This document shows, in pieces, positions 40,930 to 50,929 of a DNA stretch of 64,000 nucleotides. Within the stretch, counting starts at the first letter, position 1. The number at the start of each line of letters is the position of its first letter. The position numbers were made by a program, and so were the translations under genes. The notes under the pieces are model-generated. The model did not search any database and was not told where the DNA came from. It saw only the letters and a program-made list of their open reading frames with translations. Source of the stretch: Deltaproteobacteria bacterium (GTDB lineage Bacteria > Desulfobacterota > Deferrimicrobia > Deferrimicrobiales > Deferrimicrobiaceae); contig JAKAHC010000005.1 in assembly GCA_021815305.1 (NCBI GenBank), positions 124,001 through 188,000 of the forward strand, in the 5' to 3' direction.

Positions 40930-41427
40930 ATGCCTAAACAACTATTGTCACAACATGAACCTATCGGGATCCTCATCGGGGCGGTCCGCCGGCGCATCAA
41001 GCAGGTCGTGGCCGCGCAGGTGCGCCATCACGGCTTGACCCCCCAGCAGTTCCTCGTCATGGTCGCCGTCCACGAGCGCGGGGGAGGTTCTCTCGGGGAG
41101 ATCGCCTCCCACATCCGGATGGATCAGCCGACGGCCTCGCGCATCGTCACCGCCCTGATGAAGCGGAGCCTGGTGCGCATCGACGAGGATCCGGGGGACA
41201 GGAGGCGCGCGCGCATCTTCCTCACGCCGGGCGGAAAGACGCTGGCGAAGGAACTCCACACCGTGGCGAAGGAAATCCGGGCGGCGAGCGAGGCCGGTTT
41301 CGATGCGGAGGAACGGGATGCGTTGAGGAGCCTTCTGCACGCGGTCATCGCGAACATCGACCGCTACGAACGGGAGAGACGCGGGGGCGGGGGGCCGCTT
41401 CCGGGTTCCCGGAGGAATACGGGCTAA
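40930..41427 (+). CDS. MarR-family regulator of the emrAB efflux genes
   Basis: The 165-residue MarR protein has a winged helix at about residues 45-110 (GSLGEIASHIRMDQPTASRIVTALMKRSLVRIDEDPGDRRRARIFLTPGG). ATG 40930 has no Shine-Dalgarno and lies close to the predicted promoter, so the leader is very short. It is divergent from emrA, the classic arrangement for a repressor of an efflux pump. Its last four bases overlap the 3' end of the convergent sensor kinase gene. The inducer is not known. Confidence 0.87.
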   Translation: MPKQLLSQHEPIGILIGAVRRRIKQVVAAQVRHHGLTPQQFLVMVAVHERGGGSLGEIASHIRMDQPTASRIVTALMKRSLVRIDEDPGDRRRARIFLTPGGKTLAKELHTVAKEIRAASEAGFDAEERDALRSLLHAVIANIDRYERERRGGGGPLPGSRRNTG

Positions 41428-44369
41428 ATATCGAGCACCTCGCGGACTTTTTCGGCCAGTGCCCTGACCGAGAAGGGCTTCTGCAGGAACTGGACCCCTT
41501 CCCCGAGCACACCGTGATGGGCGATCACGTTGGCGGTGTAGCCGGACATGTACAGGGCCTTCAAACCGGGCCGCAGCGCCGAGATCCTCTCCTTCAGGTC
41601 CCGGCCGTTCATTTCCGGCATCACCACGTCGGTGACCAGCAGGTGGATCGGGCCTTCGTGCCCTTCCGCCAGGGACAGGGCGTCCCCTGGAGTCCGGGCC
41701 GCGAGAACGTTGTAGCCGCACCCTTCCAGGATCCTCCTGCTGAGCTTCAGGATCGCTTCCTCGTCCTCCACCAGCAGGACGGCCTCGGTGCCCTTCGCCG
41801 GTTTCTTTTCGGCGGGCGCCGGTTCCTCCGCGGACCTGGCCCGCGCCCGGGGCAGGTAGATCTTGATGGCCGTGCCCATCCCCGGTTCGCTGTACACGTT
41901 GACGAAACCGTCGTTCTGCTTGACGACGCCGTAGACCGAGGCAAGACCCAGGCCCGTCCCTTTTCCCGGTTCCTTGGTGGTGAAAAACGGTTCGAAGATG
42001 TGCCCGAGGGTTTGCTTGTCCATCCCCTTGCCCGTGTCGCTGACCGCCAGCAGGACGAATTCGCCGGGAACGAAACCGGCATGGAGCCGGCAGTAGTCTT
42101 CATCGAACACCACGTTCCCCGTCTCGATGGTCACCGATCCCACACCGGCGATGGCGTCCCGTGCGTTGGCCGAAAGATTCACCAGGACCTGGTCCACCTG
42201 GACCGGGTCCACCTTGACCGGCCAAAGGTCCGGGCCGGGTTTCCACCCCAGGCGGATGTCCTCGCCGATGAGCCGGTGCAGCATCTTGAGCATGCCCTCG
42301 ACGGTTTCGTTCAGGTCCAGGACCCTGGGGCTGACCGTCTGTTTGCGGGCGAAACCCAGCAACTGCCGGGTCAGGTCCGCGGAACGCCGCGCCGCCTTGC
42401 GGATTTCCCTGAGATCCTCGGAAAGAGGATGATCCTTCGCGAGTCTGCCCAACGCCAGATCGCTGTGGCCCAGGATCGCCTGCAGCATGTTGTTGAAATC
42501 GTGCGCCACCCCGCCCGCAAGCCTGCCCACCGACTCCATCTTCTGGGCCTGCCGGAGCTGTTCCTCGAGCTTTTCCCGCTCCTCCTCCGCCCGCTTTCGC
42601 TCGGTGATGTCCTGTATGGTCCCGAACATCTTTACGGGTCGGCCCTCGCTGTCGATCTCGAGATTGCCGCGTCCGTGCAACCAGCGTTCGGCGTGGTCGC
42701 TCACTCTCAGGATGCGGTATTCCTTGTCGAAGGGGTTCCGGCCGCCCAGCACGTGATTCCCGAAGTAGGCGGACATCTCCTCGCGCTGTTCGGGGTGCAC
42801 GATGCCCAGCCATCCTTCGACGTCCCGGACGTGGCTTCTCCCGATGCCGAAGATCTCGTCGAGCATCTCCGAGCTGCTCCACCTTCCCGAGGCGACGTCG
42901 AGGACGTAGTGCCCCACGGCGGCGACCCGCTGGGATTCCTTGAGCATCCGCTCGCTTTCCTCCAGCGCCCTCTGCGCCGCCCGTTCCTCGGTCTGGTCGC
43001 GGAAGACCAGCACCACGCCGATGATGACGCCTTCCTCGTCCCGTACGGGGGCCCCGCTGTCGGCGATGGGGCGCTCCGCGCCGTCCCGGGCGATGAGCAC
43101 GGTGTGGTTGGCCATCCCTACGACCCGCCCCTCGCGCAGCACGCGCCCCACGGGACTCTCGACCCCGTCCCTTGTGTGCTCGTTCACGATGCGGAAAACG
43201 TCCGCGAGCGGCTTCCCGACGGCTTCGGATTCGCGCCAGCCCGTGAGAGACTCCGCCATGGGGTTCATCTGCCGCACGCACCCGCCGCCGTCGGTGGAGA
43301 TCACGCCGTCGCCGATGCCGCGCAGCGTGGCCCGGAACTCCTCGAGGGCCTCCCGCCGCTCCCATTCGGCCCGGAACAGCGCCTGGTAGGCCCTCTTGCC
43401 GCTGTGCTTGTAGAACAGACTCGTGGCCGCGCCGGCCAGCAGGACGAGGGCCAGGGTGAAGAGGCCGATGATCTGGCCGTGGTACCTCGCTTCGGCCAGG
43501 ATCTCGCCCGAGTCCACCTTTGCGACCAGGAACCAGGGCGAGCCCGGTATGGACCGGACGTCCGCGAGCACCTTCACGCCGCGGTAATCCCGCCCCTCGA
43601 ACTCCCCGGTCTGCCCGAGCGCCGCACGGACGGCGGGAACGTCGGCCTGCGACAACGGGATACGTAAGGTCAGGGCGGTGGCGGGACGGTGCCTAAGAAC
43701 GTTCAGGAACAGGACGGAATCGCCGTCCCTGCGCACCAGCAGCGTCTCCGCGCTCCTGCTCGGCGTGGGCCATGACTGAATGAGGGGATACAGGGACTCC
43801 CCCGGATCGCTCCTCAGGAGAAGCACCGCCGCGGGACGGGAACCCTCGTCGAATATCGGGGCCGCCACGTCCAGGAAAACCCGGCCGGAGGCGGAGCTGC
43901 GGTGGAAATCCCCGAAGGCGATATCGCGCGAGGAGACCGCCTGGGCGACCAGCCGCTTCGCATCGGCCCCGAGACCGGCCAGGCGGGGATCGAGCGAGAG
44001 CAGGATGCGGCCGTCGGGACCGGCCACGATCATGTCTTCGTACCCTTCGTACCCCCGGAACCGTTGCAGGCGGGCCAAAACGGCGGCTCTCGACACGGCG
44101 CCGGGGGCTTTGAGCCACCGGAGAACGTCCGTCCGGATGATTCCGGACGAATTCATGCGGGCGTCGGTCAGCCGCTCCCGGCGCCATTGGAGGATCTGGC
44201 CGGCCTTCAGCCCGGCGATGGCTTTCAGATCGCCGTATTTTTCCTTCCGGATGGCCCGCGTTTCCTGGCGGTAGAACCCGTATCCCCCGAAGGCGATCGA
44301 CAGCGCGAGCAGCCCGAACAGGCCGGTCAGAGCCCATCGCGAAGGACCGATGCGTTTCCCTCCGGTCAC
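41424..44369 (-). CDS. Membrane hybrid histidine kinase with periplasmic sensor
   Basis: The 981-residue kinase has a first helix ([21 protein letters not shown]), a periplasmic domain of about 270 residues that looks like a double-Cache sensor ([29 protein letters not shown]), a second helix ([20 protein letters not shown]), two PAS domains, HisKA ([11 protein letters not shown]), HATPase_c and a receiver ([22 protein letters not shown]). Here the N-box NARDAI and GTGLGL box are intact, unlike the other two kinases in the window. GTG 44369 overlaps the DUF1614 stop (GTGA), suggesting a shared mRNA. The ligand is unknown. Confidence 0.9.
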   Translation of the reverse strand: MTGGKRIGPSRWALTGLFGLLALSIAFGGYGFYRQETRAIRKEKYGDLKAIAGLKAGQILQWRRERLTDARMNSSGIIRTDVLRWLKAPGAVSRAAVLARLQRFRGYEGYEDMIVAGPDGRILLSLDPRLAGLGADAKRLVAQAVSSRDIAFGDFHRSSASGRVFLDVAAPIFDEGSRPAAVLLLRSDPGESLYPLIQSWPTPSRSAETLLVRRDGDSVLFLNVLRHRPATALTLRIPLSQADVPAVRAALGQTGEFEGRDYRGVKVLADVRSIPGSPWFLVAKVDSGEILAEARYHGQIIGLFTLALVLLAGAATSLFYKHSGKRAYQALFRAEWERREALEEFRATLRGIGDGVISTDGGGCVRQMNPMAESLTGWRESEAVGKPLADVFRIVNEHTRDGVESPVGRVLREGRVVGMANHTVLIARDGAERPIADSGAPVRDEEGVIIGVVLVFRDQTEERAAQRALEESERMLKESQRVAAVGHYVLDVASGRWSSSEMLDEIFGIGRSHVRDVEGWLGIVHPEQREEMSAYFGNHVLGGRNPFDKEYRILRVSDHAERWLHGRGNLEIDSEGRPVKMFGTIQDITERKRAEEEREKLEEQLRQAQKMESVGRLAGGVAHDFNNMLQAILGHSDLALGRLAKDHPLSEDLREIRKAARRSADLTRQLLGFARKQTVSPRVLDLNETVEGMLKMLHRLIGEDIRLGWKPGPDLWPVKVDPVQVDQVLVNLSANARDAIAGVGSVTIETGNVVFDEDYCRLHAGFVPGEFVLLAVSDTGKGMDKQTLGHIFEPFFTTKEPGKGTGLGLASVYGVVKQNDGFVNVYSEPGMGTAIKIYLPRARARSAEEPAPAEKKPAKGTEAVLLVEDEEAILKLSRRILEGCGYNVLAARTPGDALSLAEGHEGPIHLLVTDVVMPEMNGRDLKERISALRPGLKALYMSGYTANVIAHHGVLGEGVQFLQKPFSVRALAEKVREVLDI

Positions 44370-45088
44370 GGGGAAACTGCCGGTCCCGGGTCCGGAGGGA
44401 CGCCTTTCCTCCGCACCAGCGTCGCCAGCAGGACGGCGATCAGCCCGGTAAGGAAGATCCCGTCGAATTTCCCCGCTCCCCCGATCGAGGCCACGGGCGC
44501 TCCGAGCCCCCGGATCTTTCCGAGGTTCAGCAGGTCGGCTCCGATCAGGGTCCCCAGGCTCCCGGCGACGTAGGCGAGAGGAGCGGTGTGCCGGCGGGAA
44601 ATGACCAGCGCGACGATCACCGTCACCAGGGGAGGGATGAACATCGGCTCCGCGATCCCGACCCCCGGGACGAGGTGCGCCATCCGGTGGACGACGAAGG
44701 CGACGAGGCCGACCGCAACGAGGCTTTGGAGGTAGAGCTTGTTCTTCAGGATGAGGTAAACGGAAAGGATCAACGGGATCACCGCGCCGCCGACGTTCAC
44801 CGCGATGATCGTTCCCGGGAAGTTCGTCACCGCGGGGACCACGTACTCCATGCCGAAGAAGTCGATCACCTTGTGGGTCACCATATGCTCGGGCGGCAGC
44901 TGCGCCACGGGGATGTTGATGTAGCTCCCCAGCAACGACAAGAGCAGGAGGAGGAAGATATGCCGGCGGTTCACGCCCACGGCCTCGTAGGCGTACCGGA
45001 GGATCTCCAGCTCGACCAGGACGACGAGGAAGACGAAGACCAGGAACAGGGCGAAAAAGAACGGCAGCGCGAGCGGGATGTAATGCAT
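44366..45088 (-). CDS. DUF1614 membrane protein
   Basis: The 240-residue protein is mostly hydrophobic with about seven spans: LALPFFFALFLVFVFLVVLVE, RHIFLLLLLSLLGSYINIPV, FPGTIIAVNVGGAVIPLILSVYLI and others, and the family motif GGAGKFDGIFLTGLIAVLLA near the end. DUF1614 proteins have no known activity. It is translationally coupled to the downstream sensor kinase, so it may be an accessory to that signalling system. ATG 45088 is the first start in the frame. Confidence 0.85.
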   Translation of the reverse strand: MHYIPLALPFFFALFLVFVFLVVLVELEILRYAYEAVGVNRRHIFLLLLLSLLGSYINIPVAQLPPEHMVTHKVIDFFGMEYVVPAVTNFPGTIIAVNVGGAVIPLILSVYLILKNKLYLQSLVAVGLVAFVVHRMAHLVPGVGIAEPMFIPPLVTVIVALVISRRHTAPLAYVAGSLGTLIGADLLNLGKIRGLGAPVASIGGAGKFDGIFLTGLIAVLLATLVRRKGVPPDPGPAVSP

Positions 45089-45137
45089 GGATCCGATCCT
45101 CCTTCCTACGAAGGAATCGATGCCTCTTCCGCAGGAT

Positions 45138-45428
45138 TCAAGGGTTCAAGATCGCCGTGAGGCGCGGATCGCATTTCACCGGAGTGAACTCCAGCACCTC
45201 GTAGCGGGCGACTCCTGCCAGCAGGAACGGGTCCCGGGCCAGGTACGCGCTCAGCTCCTCCGCGCTCGGCGCCCGCGCCAGGATGACGCCGCCCGTGCGG
45301 GGAGTTCGCGGTCCGGATGCCAGCAGATATCCCCTGGAGTATCCCTCTTCGAGGAACTGCCGGTGGGCCGCGAGGTGGGCGTCGATCTCCTCCAACGGTT
45401 TGACGTAATGCACCAGGACGACGAACAT
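45138..45428 (-). CDS. YciI-like protein
   Basis: The 96-residue protein has the YCII fold: FVVLVHYVKPLEEIDAHLAAHRQFLEEGYSRG (the His residues of the family), LLASGPRTPRTGGVILARA, and ARDPFLLAGVARYEVLEFTPVK. ATG 45428 follows GGGAGGGGAG. Family members are small ferredoxin-like enzymes or dehydrochlorinase relatives; activity is unknown. It lies between the DUF1614 gene and the hydrogenase-related operon on the same strand, with gaps of 49 and 172 bases. Confidence 0.85.
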   Translation of the reverse strand: MFVVLVHYVKPLEEIDAHLAAHRQFLEEGYSRGYLLASGPRTPRTGGVILARAPSAEELSAYLARDPFLLAGVARYEVLEFTPVKCDPRLTAILNP

Positions 45429-45600
45429 GCTCCCCTCCCGCGGGGTACCCTGTACCCGCTCCGCCGACCGGGGTCCCCGGTCCTGAGGCATTCTACGAAA
45501 ACGACGGCTTGCCGTCACGCGCAAGAAGCATCCGCCCTCCCCGTCGGCGGGCAAACCGGCGCGCGGCCCGCCCGCCATGGTCCCCCTCCTTCCCGGACCG

Positions 45601-46407
45601 TCATGCGCTCTCCTCCTCTCCCCCGGCGCCATGCAGGGATCCGCCCCGCGACGGTTTCCTCCCGGGGTATCGACCGAAAAAATCGAGGATGCCGTACAGG
45701 ATCGTGGAGGGATGCGGGGGGCACCCGGGGATGTACAGGTCGACCGGGATCACCTCCCCCACCCCGTCTTCCACCGCGTAGGACCCCCGGAAGATGCCGC
45801 CGCTGATGGCGCACGCACCGATCGCGATGACGAGCCGGGGTTCCGCGACGGCTTCGTAGGTCTTGATCAGGGCTTCCCTCATGTTCCGGGTCACCGGGCC
45901 GGTCACCAGAAGCCCGTCCGCGTGCCGGGGAGAGGCCACAAAGTCGATCCCGAACCGCTGGAGATCGAAAACGGGATTCCCCGTCGCCTGGACCTCCAGG
46001 TCGCACCCGTTGCACCCGCCCGCGGAAACCTCCCGAAGATGCAGCGATCCGCCGAGGAGGGACGCCAGGGTGCGATCCGCTTTCGGAAGCGGGGGAGGCG
46101 TCGCCCCGAGGATGAGGTGCTCCTTCGTTCCGCAGGGCAGGTGAGGATCCGAAGAAAACCGGATGCCCTTCCCCCGGCATGCCTCCTCGCACAGGCCGCA
46201 GAAGATGCATCGCCCGAGGTCGACCGTCCGCGAGACCGGGTCGATCGCCCGGGTTTCACATACCCTGGCGCAGATCTCCGCCGCCGCGCCGCCGGAAAAC
46301 TCCGGCCCGATCGCCGGCGCACCGCGGAACGGCGCCGGCAGATCGCCGAAGGGAAGGGGCGCGGTGACGCATCCTGTGCGTTTCCTGCCGATGACGGATT
46401 CGAACAC
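45601..46407 (-). CDS. Ehr complex: ferredoxin-fused NuoB/HyfI-like small subunit
   Basis: The 268-residue protein fuses a ferredoxin-like N-terminus (about residues 35-85) to a NuoB/HyfI-type domain. In the latter Cys132, Cys135, Cys199 and Cys229 (GGCNGCDLEV, GACAISGG, PGCPPHP) are the ligands of the N2-type [4Fe-4S] cluster. In the ferredoxin part the second motif C67-xx-C70-xx-C73-xxx-C77 is complete but the first keeps only Cys46 and Cys50, so probably one cluster remains. GTG 46407 follows GGAAGGAG. It is the last gene of the operon and replaces separate HyfH and HyfI subunits. Confidence 0.82.
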   Translation of the reverse strand: MFESVIGRKRTGCVTAPLPFGDLPAPFRGAPAIGPEFSGGAAAEICARVCETRAIDPVSRTVDLGRCIFCGLCEEACRGKGIRFSSDPHLPCGTKEHLILGATPPPLPKADRTLASLLGGSLHLREVSAGGCNGCDLEVQATGNPVFDLQRFGIDFVASPRHADGLLVTGPVTRNMREALIKTYEAVAEPRLVIAIGACAISGGIFRGSYAVEDGVGEVIPVDLYIPGCPPHPSTILYGILDFFGRYPGRKPSRGGSLHGAGGEEESA

Positions 46408-46420
46408 GGGGGTCTCCTTC

Positions 46421-47938
46421 CTACAGGTCCGCGCCGGAGTAAGAGAGGTTGAAACTCTTGTTGCACAGGGGAAAATCGGAGATGACGTTCCTCCGCACCG
46501 CGAAGGCCAGCCCCGGCCAATTCCGGAACGAGGGGTCCACGACCTTGTAGCGCGCGATGTCCCCGCCCGCTTCGACGATCGCGGCGTGGACGATTTCGCC
46601 GCGCCATCCCTCCTCGATCGAAACGAAAAGGGCTCTCCCGCCGGGCGCGGAGGGCGGGCCCGGGCGAGAGGGCGACGTCTCATCGGGCGCGCCCGGTGAG
46701 GCGAGCGCCGCGGAAAGCCAGGCGCAGGACGACCGCATCTCCTCGTAACGAACCCGCGCGCGGGCCAGCACGTCCCCCTCCGCGGCCACGACTACCTTCG
46801 GCGGGCGTTCCGCAAAACGGGGGGGAGCGAAATCCCTCCTCGCGTCGATGTCCCGTCCGGATGCGCGCCCCGCGACGCCCACGACCTGCAGCGTTTCCGC
46901 CGTGTGGGGGAGGAGCCGCCCCGTTCCCTCCATCCGCGATACGACCGACGGGGCATCCAGGAGGATCTCCCCGGCCTTCTCGATTTCCGCGAGGAGAGCC
47001 CGCAGCTCCGCAGACAGCGCGCCCGGGTCGATCCCGGGGACGCGGGGGCCGATCCCCCCCACCCGGTTCAAGCCGCGGCCGAACCGGCTGCCGGAGAGTC
47101 GCATCAGCAGGTTGAGCGCCGTCCCGCGCAGGCGGGCGAAGTGGGCGGCTCCGAAAAGGTATCCGATGTCGGTGGAGAGCCCGCCGAGATCCCCGCAATG
47201 GTTCGCGATCCGTTCGATCTCCAGCGCCGCGGAACGGCACGTCTCCGCCCAAAACCCCGCGGGCGTTCCCGCGATCCGTTCGAGGAGGCGGGCGCAGGCG
47301 TTGGAGTGGCCCACCGCGGTGTCGCCCGAGATCGATTCGGACAGGAGGACCTGCCGCATTCCGGGTTTCCCGCGCAGGAGCGATTCCGTCCCTTTATGCT
47401 GATACCCGAGCCGGATTTCCAGGTTCTGTATCGTCTCTCCCGCGCAGGAGAAGCGGAAATGGCCCGGCTCGATGATTCCCGCGTGGACCGGTCCCACCGC
47501 AACTTCGTGGATCCCTTCCCCCCGGATCCGGAGAAACCGGTACCCGCGCCGCTGTTCCGAAGCGGGACCTGCGCCGCGGAGGGGGAAAAAACCCTTCGGC
47601 CACCCCTCGTGGAAGCGCAAGGGATTCGATTCGGGGTGGCCTTCGGGGACGATGCCGAACATGTCGTAGATTTCCCTCTCGAACCAGTGGGTCCCCGGGC
47701 ATACGTCCGTGAAGGTCCTGAAGGAGCGCGGGGACGCCTCGGCGCAGGCATGGACGCACCGTCCCGGACCCGATCCCCCGGAAACCGCGTGGAGAAGGAT
47801 CCGGCCGGGGGAAGGCTCCTCCGCGAAGAAGACCAGAAGGCGGTCTCCACCCGCGGTTTGCTCCCGCAGGAAGGACCGCAGGTCCTCCTCCGGGCGCGGG
47901 GGATGGGCGGACAGGTCGAACGCGTGGACACACGACAT
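46421..47938 (-). CDS. Ehr complex: NuoCD/HyfG-like large subunit without Ni-Fe cysteines
   Basis: The 505-residue protein joins a NuoC-like domain (THWFEREIYDMFGI) to a NuoD/hydrogenase large-subunit domain (GYQHKGTE, LEIERIANHCGDLGGL). In [NiFe] hydrogenases the first ligand motif is RxCGxC; here the aligned segment is SESISGDTAVGHS, with Ser204 and Thr207 in place of the two Cys. The C-terminal pair DPCxxC is replaced by DFPLCNKSFNL. This matches the energy-converting hydrogenase-related (Ehr) class, so H2 chemistry is not expected. ATG 47938 follows AAAGGA; ATG 47956 is less likely. It sits between the HyfF- and HyfI-like genes. Confidence 0.87.
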   Translation of the reverse strand: MSCVHAFDLSAHPPRPEEDLRSFLREQTAGGDRLLVFFAEEPSPGRILLHAVSGGSGPGRCVHACAEASPRSFRTFTDVCPGTHWFEREIYDMFGIVPEGHPESNPLRFHEGWPKGFFPLRGAGPASEQRRGYRFLRIRGEGIHEVAVGPVHAGIIEPGHFRFSCAGETIQNLEIRLGYQHKGTESLLRGKPGMRQVLLSESISGDTAVGHSNACARLLERIAGTPAGFWAETCRSAALEIERIANHCGDLGGLSTDIGYLFGAAHFARLRGTALNLLMRLSGSRFGRGLNRVGGIGPRVPGIDPGALSAELRALLAEIEKAGEILLDAPSVVSRMEGTGRLLPHTAETLQVVGVAGRASGRDIDARRDFAPPRFAERPPKVVVAAEGDVLARARVRYEEMRSSCAWLSAALASPGAPDETSPSRPGPPSAPGGRALFVSIEEGWRGEIVHAAIVEAGGDIARYKVVDPSFRNWPGLAFAVRRNVISDFPLCNKSFNLSYSGADL

Positions 47939-47959
47939 CGGCGAAATCCTTTCCATGGG

Positions 47960-49372
47960 TCAGGAGAACGCGACCGTTGCGGACAGCCGTTCCAGCAGCC
48001 GGTAGAGCCCGGCGGGGACATGCAGCCCCAGCCATAGACAGGAGACGAGGAGGACGCAGGCGGGAAGAAGGCACCAAAGCTCCGGAGCGCTCAGCTTTCG
48101 CGGGTTCCCGTCTCCGAAAACCATCCCGCTTCCGTACATGAGGAAGGAACCGAAGATCACCGCGAGCAGCGCCAGATAGGCGAGCGATGCGGCCAGGCGC
48201 CCTCCCGAGATTCCTCCCGCGAGGATCCCGAATTCGCTCCAGAAGGAGCCGAACGGCGGGGATCCCGCGATGGCGAGGACCCCACCGAACAGGAGTACCC
48301 CGGAAAGAGGGGCCTGGCGGAAGATCCCGTGGATCCGCTGGATCCGCTGGGTGCCGTACCGGAGCACGAGATCCCCGGCGACGAGAAACAGCAGCACCTT
48401 GGCGAGGGAGTGGTTGAGCACGTGCAGGAGGGCCGCCGGGCGGGCTCCCCCTCCGAATCCGATCCCGAGCACGATGATCCCCATGTTTTCGATGGAGGAG
48501 AAGGCGAGCAGCCGCTTGATGTCCCGCTGCACGGCGATCAGGAGCGCCGGGACGGCGATCGACGCGATCCCGAACAGGATCAGGAGGGGCGAAGCGTACG
48601 ATCCCGGAACCGCCGGAAGAATCCGGAGCAACGCGAGGAGCGCGCAGTTGAGGAGCACGCCGGAGAGCATCGCGGAGGCGGGCGCGGGGGCCTGGCTGTG
48701 CGCGTCCGGAAGCCATGTGTGCATCGGGGCCAACCCCATCTTCGTTCCGTAACCGACCAGGAAGAACAGGAAGGACAGTCTCAGGAACCGCGGGTCGAGT
48801 TTCCCGGCGGCGGCGGAAAGCGCGGTGTAGGTGAGGGGAAAGTCCCCTGCGGCGCGCGACAGGAAGATGATCCCGAGAAAAGCGAAGGCGATCCCCACCG
48901 AGCAGATGAGGAGGTACTTCCATGCGGCCTCCATCCCCTTGCGATCCCCGTGGAGGTAGATCAGGGGCGCGGAAAAAAGGGTCGTGGCTTCGACCGCAAC
49001 CCATTGGAGGGCGAGGTGGTGGGCGCACACCACGGAGACCATGGAAAGGACGAAAAGGTTGATCCAGACGTGGTACTTCCGCACCTTGGACATGCCCAGG
49101 TGCCCCCGTTCCGTTTCGCGCCGGAAATACCCGTAGGAATAGACGGCGCAGACGAGGTGGACTCCGGCGACGAGAAACAGGAAGTACATGCCGAGTTCGT
49201 CGAGCCGGAACAGGTCCCCCCCTCCGGACAACGGGAGCGAGGACGCCATGAGGACCGCGTCGGCGACGATCCCGGAGGCCCCGATGACGGTTCCCAGGGC
49301 GGCCTGTCCGGGGGAGCGTGCGAGAAGCGCAACCGCTGCGGCCGCGAGGGGCATCAGGAACAGGAAAGGCAT
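47960..49372 (-). CDS. Ehr complex: HyfF/NuoN-like antiporter subunit
   Basis: The 470-residue inner-membrane protein has about 14 spans and the Mrp/NuoN family marks: Glu in WVAVEATTLFSAP, Lys in VGYGTKMGLAPMHTWLPDAHSQAPAPASAMLSG, and the HSLAKVLLF helix that carries the discontinuous-helix Lys. It resembles HyfF of hydrogenase-4. Such subunits move protons or sodium ions across the membrane, driven by electron transfer in the peripheral arm. ATG 49372; it is seven bases after the HyfE-like gene. Confidence 0.9.
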   Translation of the reverse strand: MPFLFLMPLAAAAVALLARSPGQAALGTVIGASGIVADAVLMASSLPLSGGGDLFRLDELGMYFLFLVAGVHLVCAVYSYGYFRRETERGHLGMSKVRKYHVWINLFVLSMVSVVCAHHLALQWVAVEATTLFSAPLIYLHGDRKGMEAAWKYLLICSVGIAFAFLGIIFLSRAAGDFPLTYTALSAAAGKLDPRFLRLSFLFFLVGYGTKMGLAPMHTWLPDAHSQAPAPASAMLSGVLLNCALLALLRILPAVPGSYASPLLILFGIASIAVPALLIAVQRDIKRLLAFSSIENMGIIVLGIGFGGGARPAALLHVLNHSLAKVLLFLVAGDLVLRYGTQRIQRIHGIFRQAPLSGVLLFGGVLAIAGSPPFGSFWSEFGILAGGISGGRLAASLAYLALLAVIFGSFLMYGSGMVFGDGNPRKLSAPELWCLLPACVLLVSCLWLGLHVPAGLYRLLERLSATVAFS

Positions 49373-49379
49373 CGTTCTT

Positions 49380-50003
49380 TCAATCCTTCAGGGTATGGAT
49401 TTTTCGAACGTCCATATGGGTGAACGTGCGATGGATCTTGAACATCAGGATCCCCATCAGGAAAACCGCAACGAACAGGTCGAGGAAGATCCCCAGTTCG
49501 ATCGGCAGTGTGAATTCGCTCCCCGAGGCGGCGCCGAAGAGGAAGATGCCGTTTTCCAGGACGACGAACCCGATGACCTGGCTGACCGCCTTCACGCGCG
49601 TCGTCATCATGAGCAACCCCGAAAAGATCAATGTCAGGCCCGCCGCGGCTCCGAGCTCGTCGCTGCCGGACAACCCGAAACGGGAACAGGCAAGGAAGGC
49701 CGCGAGGGCCAGGGCCCCCGTGGTGAGGATGTTGGCTTTCGTGGAGATGAGCGACTCGAACTCCTGCCCGATCCCCAGTCGGGACGTGGCACGGGTCAGG
49801 ATGGCCGGGATGGCGATGCCCTTGACGCCCACGGTCGCGAGGCAAAGCGTCGCCGCCCGCCACGAGGAGCCGGCGGAGTCCGCGAGCGGCAGAAACCCGA
49901 GCAGGATCCCCTGGAGAGCCAGGGAGCGGATCGCAGGCCGGATCCGGTCCGTCACGGCGACGTGGATGCCCAGGAGCAGAAGCAGGACGGTCAGGGTGTT
50001 CAC
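49380..50003 (-). CDS. Ehr complex: HyfE-like membrane subunit
   Basis: The 207-residue protein has about six spans. Its start (LTVLLLLLGIHVAVTDRIRPAI) and the later SQVIGFVVLENGIFLFGAASGS match HyfE, which corresponds to NuoK; the Glu in VLENGIF is the conserved membrane Glu. GTG 50003 follows GGAGGGCAT. It is part of the ion-translocating membrane arm and lies between HyfC- and HyfF-like genes with gaps of about 10 bases. Confidence 0.88.
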   Translation of the reverse strand: MNTLTVLLLLLGIHVAVTDRIRPAIRSLALQGILLGFLPLADSAGSSWRAATLCLATVGVKGIAIPAILTRATSRLGIGQEFESLISTKANILTTGALALAAFLACSRFGLSGSDELGAAAGLTLIFSGLLMMTTRVKAVSQVIGFVVLENGIFLFGAASGSEFTLPIELGIFLDLFVAVFLMGILMFKIHRTFTHMDVRKIHTLKD

Positions 50004-50013
50004 GGATGCCCTC

Positions 50014-50916
50014 CTAACGGGCGAAGCGGACCGCGAGGGCGATCACGGCGAGCACGGTTGCGGTCATGAGGAAGGACGCGATGCGGGAAAGCCGCATGCG
50101 GGCCATCCCGGACTCGACCACGCCCACCACCAGCCCGGACAGGGCGATTTTCAAGGCTGCCGCGGGAAGCGCAAGGACCGGCGGCAGGGACAAGGAGCCG
50201 GGAAACAGCAACCCCGTGATCAGGGCGGAGAATACCGTCAGGCGGAGGGCGGCCGCGAGCTGGATCATTCCCAGGTCGATGCCGGAATGGTCGAGCACCA
50301 TCGCCTCGTGGATCATCGTCAACTCCAGGTGGGTTGCCGGGTCGTCCACGGGGATCCTGGAGTTCTCGGCCAGCAGGACCAGGAACAGCGTGCCCGCGAT
50401 GAGGATCAGCTCGGGCCGAAGGAAGATCCTGCCCGGGGGGATCCCTCCCAGCATGCCGTCCAGCAGTTGCGACTTCCCGAGGAACCCGACACCGCAAAGC
50501 GAAAGCAGCAGGGCCGGCTCCGCCATCGCCGCCACCGTGGCCTCCCGGCTCGACCCGAGACCGCCGAAGGCGCTCCCGGTGTCCAGTCCCGCCAGGGTCT
50601 GAAAGAAACGGGGAAGGGACATCAAGTAGATGTAGAGGATGAAATGCATCGGCAGCGGGACGGCCCGGGAAAACAGGGGCGTCGCGCCGGCCAGCACGAC
50701 GGATGTCCCCAGGATGACCGGGGCGGACAGGTCGAAGACCCACGACGCCGTCCTGCTCCGGACGATCCCCCGGCGAAACAGCTTGAAGAGGTCGATGTAC
50801 GTCTGCCGCAGGGGGGGGCCTTGACGGCAGGACAGGAACGCCTTGGCCTTCCGGATGATCCCCACGAGGAAGGGGGCAAGGACGAGGTACGCGGGGATCT
50901 GCAGGGCAAGCTCCAT
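50014..50916 (-). CDS. Ehr complex: HyfC/NuoH-like membrane anchor subunit
   Basis: The 300-residue protein matches HyfC/EchB/NuoH. Around eight spans are visible, with RKAKAFLSCRQGPPLRQTYIDLFKLFRRG (the quinone-chamber-side loop, usually GPPLLQPY-DL-KL), GTLFLVLLAENSRIPVDDPATHLELTMIHEAM (the highly conserved NuoH loop). It connects the peripheral arm to the antiporter-like subunits. ATG 50916 follows GGGAGA. The conserved acidic loop residues are kept, which argues that ion coupling works. Confidence 0.9.
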   Translation of the reverse strand: MELALQIPAYLVLAPFLVGIIRKAKAFLSCRQGPPLRQTYIDLFKLFRRGIVRSRTASWVFDLSAPVILGTSVVLAGATPLFSRAVPLPMHFILYIYLMSLPRFFQTLAGLDTGSAFGGLGSSREATVAAMAEPALLLSLCGVGFLGKSQLLDGMLGGIPPGRIFLRPELILIAGTLFLVLLAENSRIPVDDPATHLELTMIHEAMVLDHSGIDLGMIQLAAALRLTVFSALITGLLFPGSLSLPPVLALPAAALKIALSGLVVGVVESGMARMRLSRIASFLMTATVLAVIALAVRFAR

Positions 50917-50929
50917 GGAAAAATCTCCC

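Noticed and set aside
46421-47938. Functional group 4 [NiFe] hydrogenase (Hyf/Hyc)
   Set aside because: The large subunit lacks both Ni-Fe cysteine pairs and no maturation genes are present.
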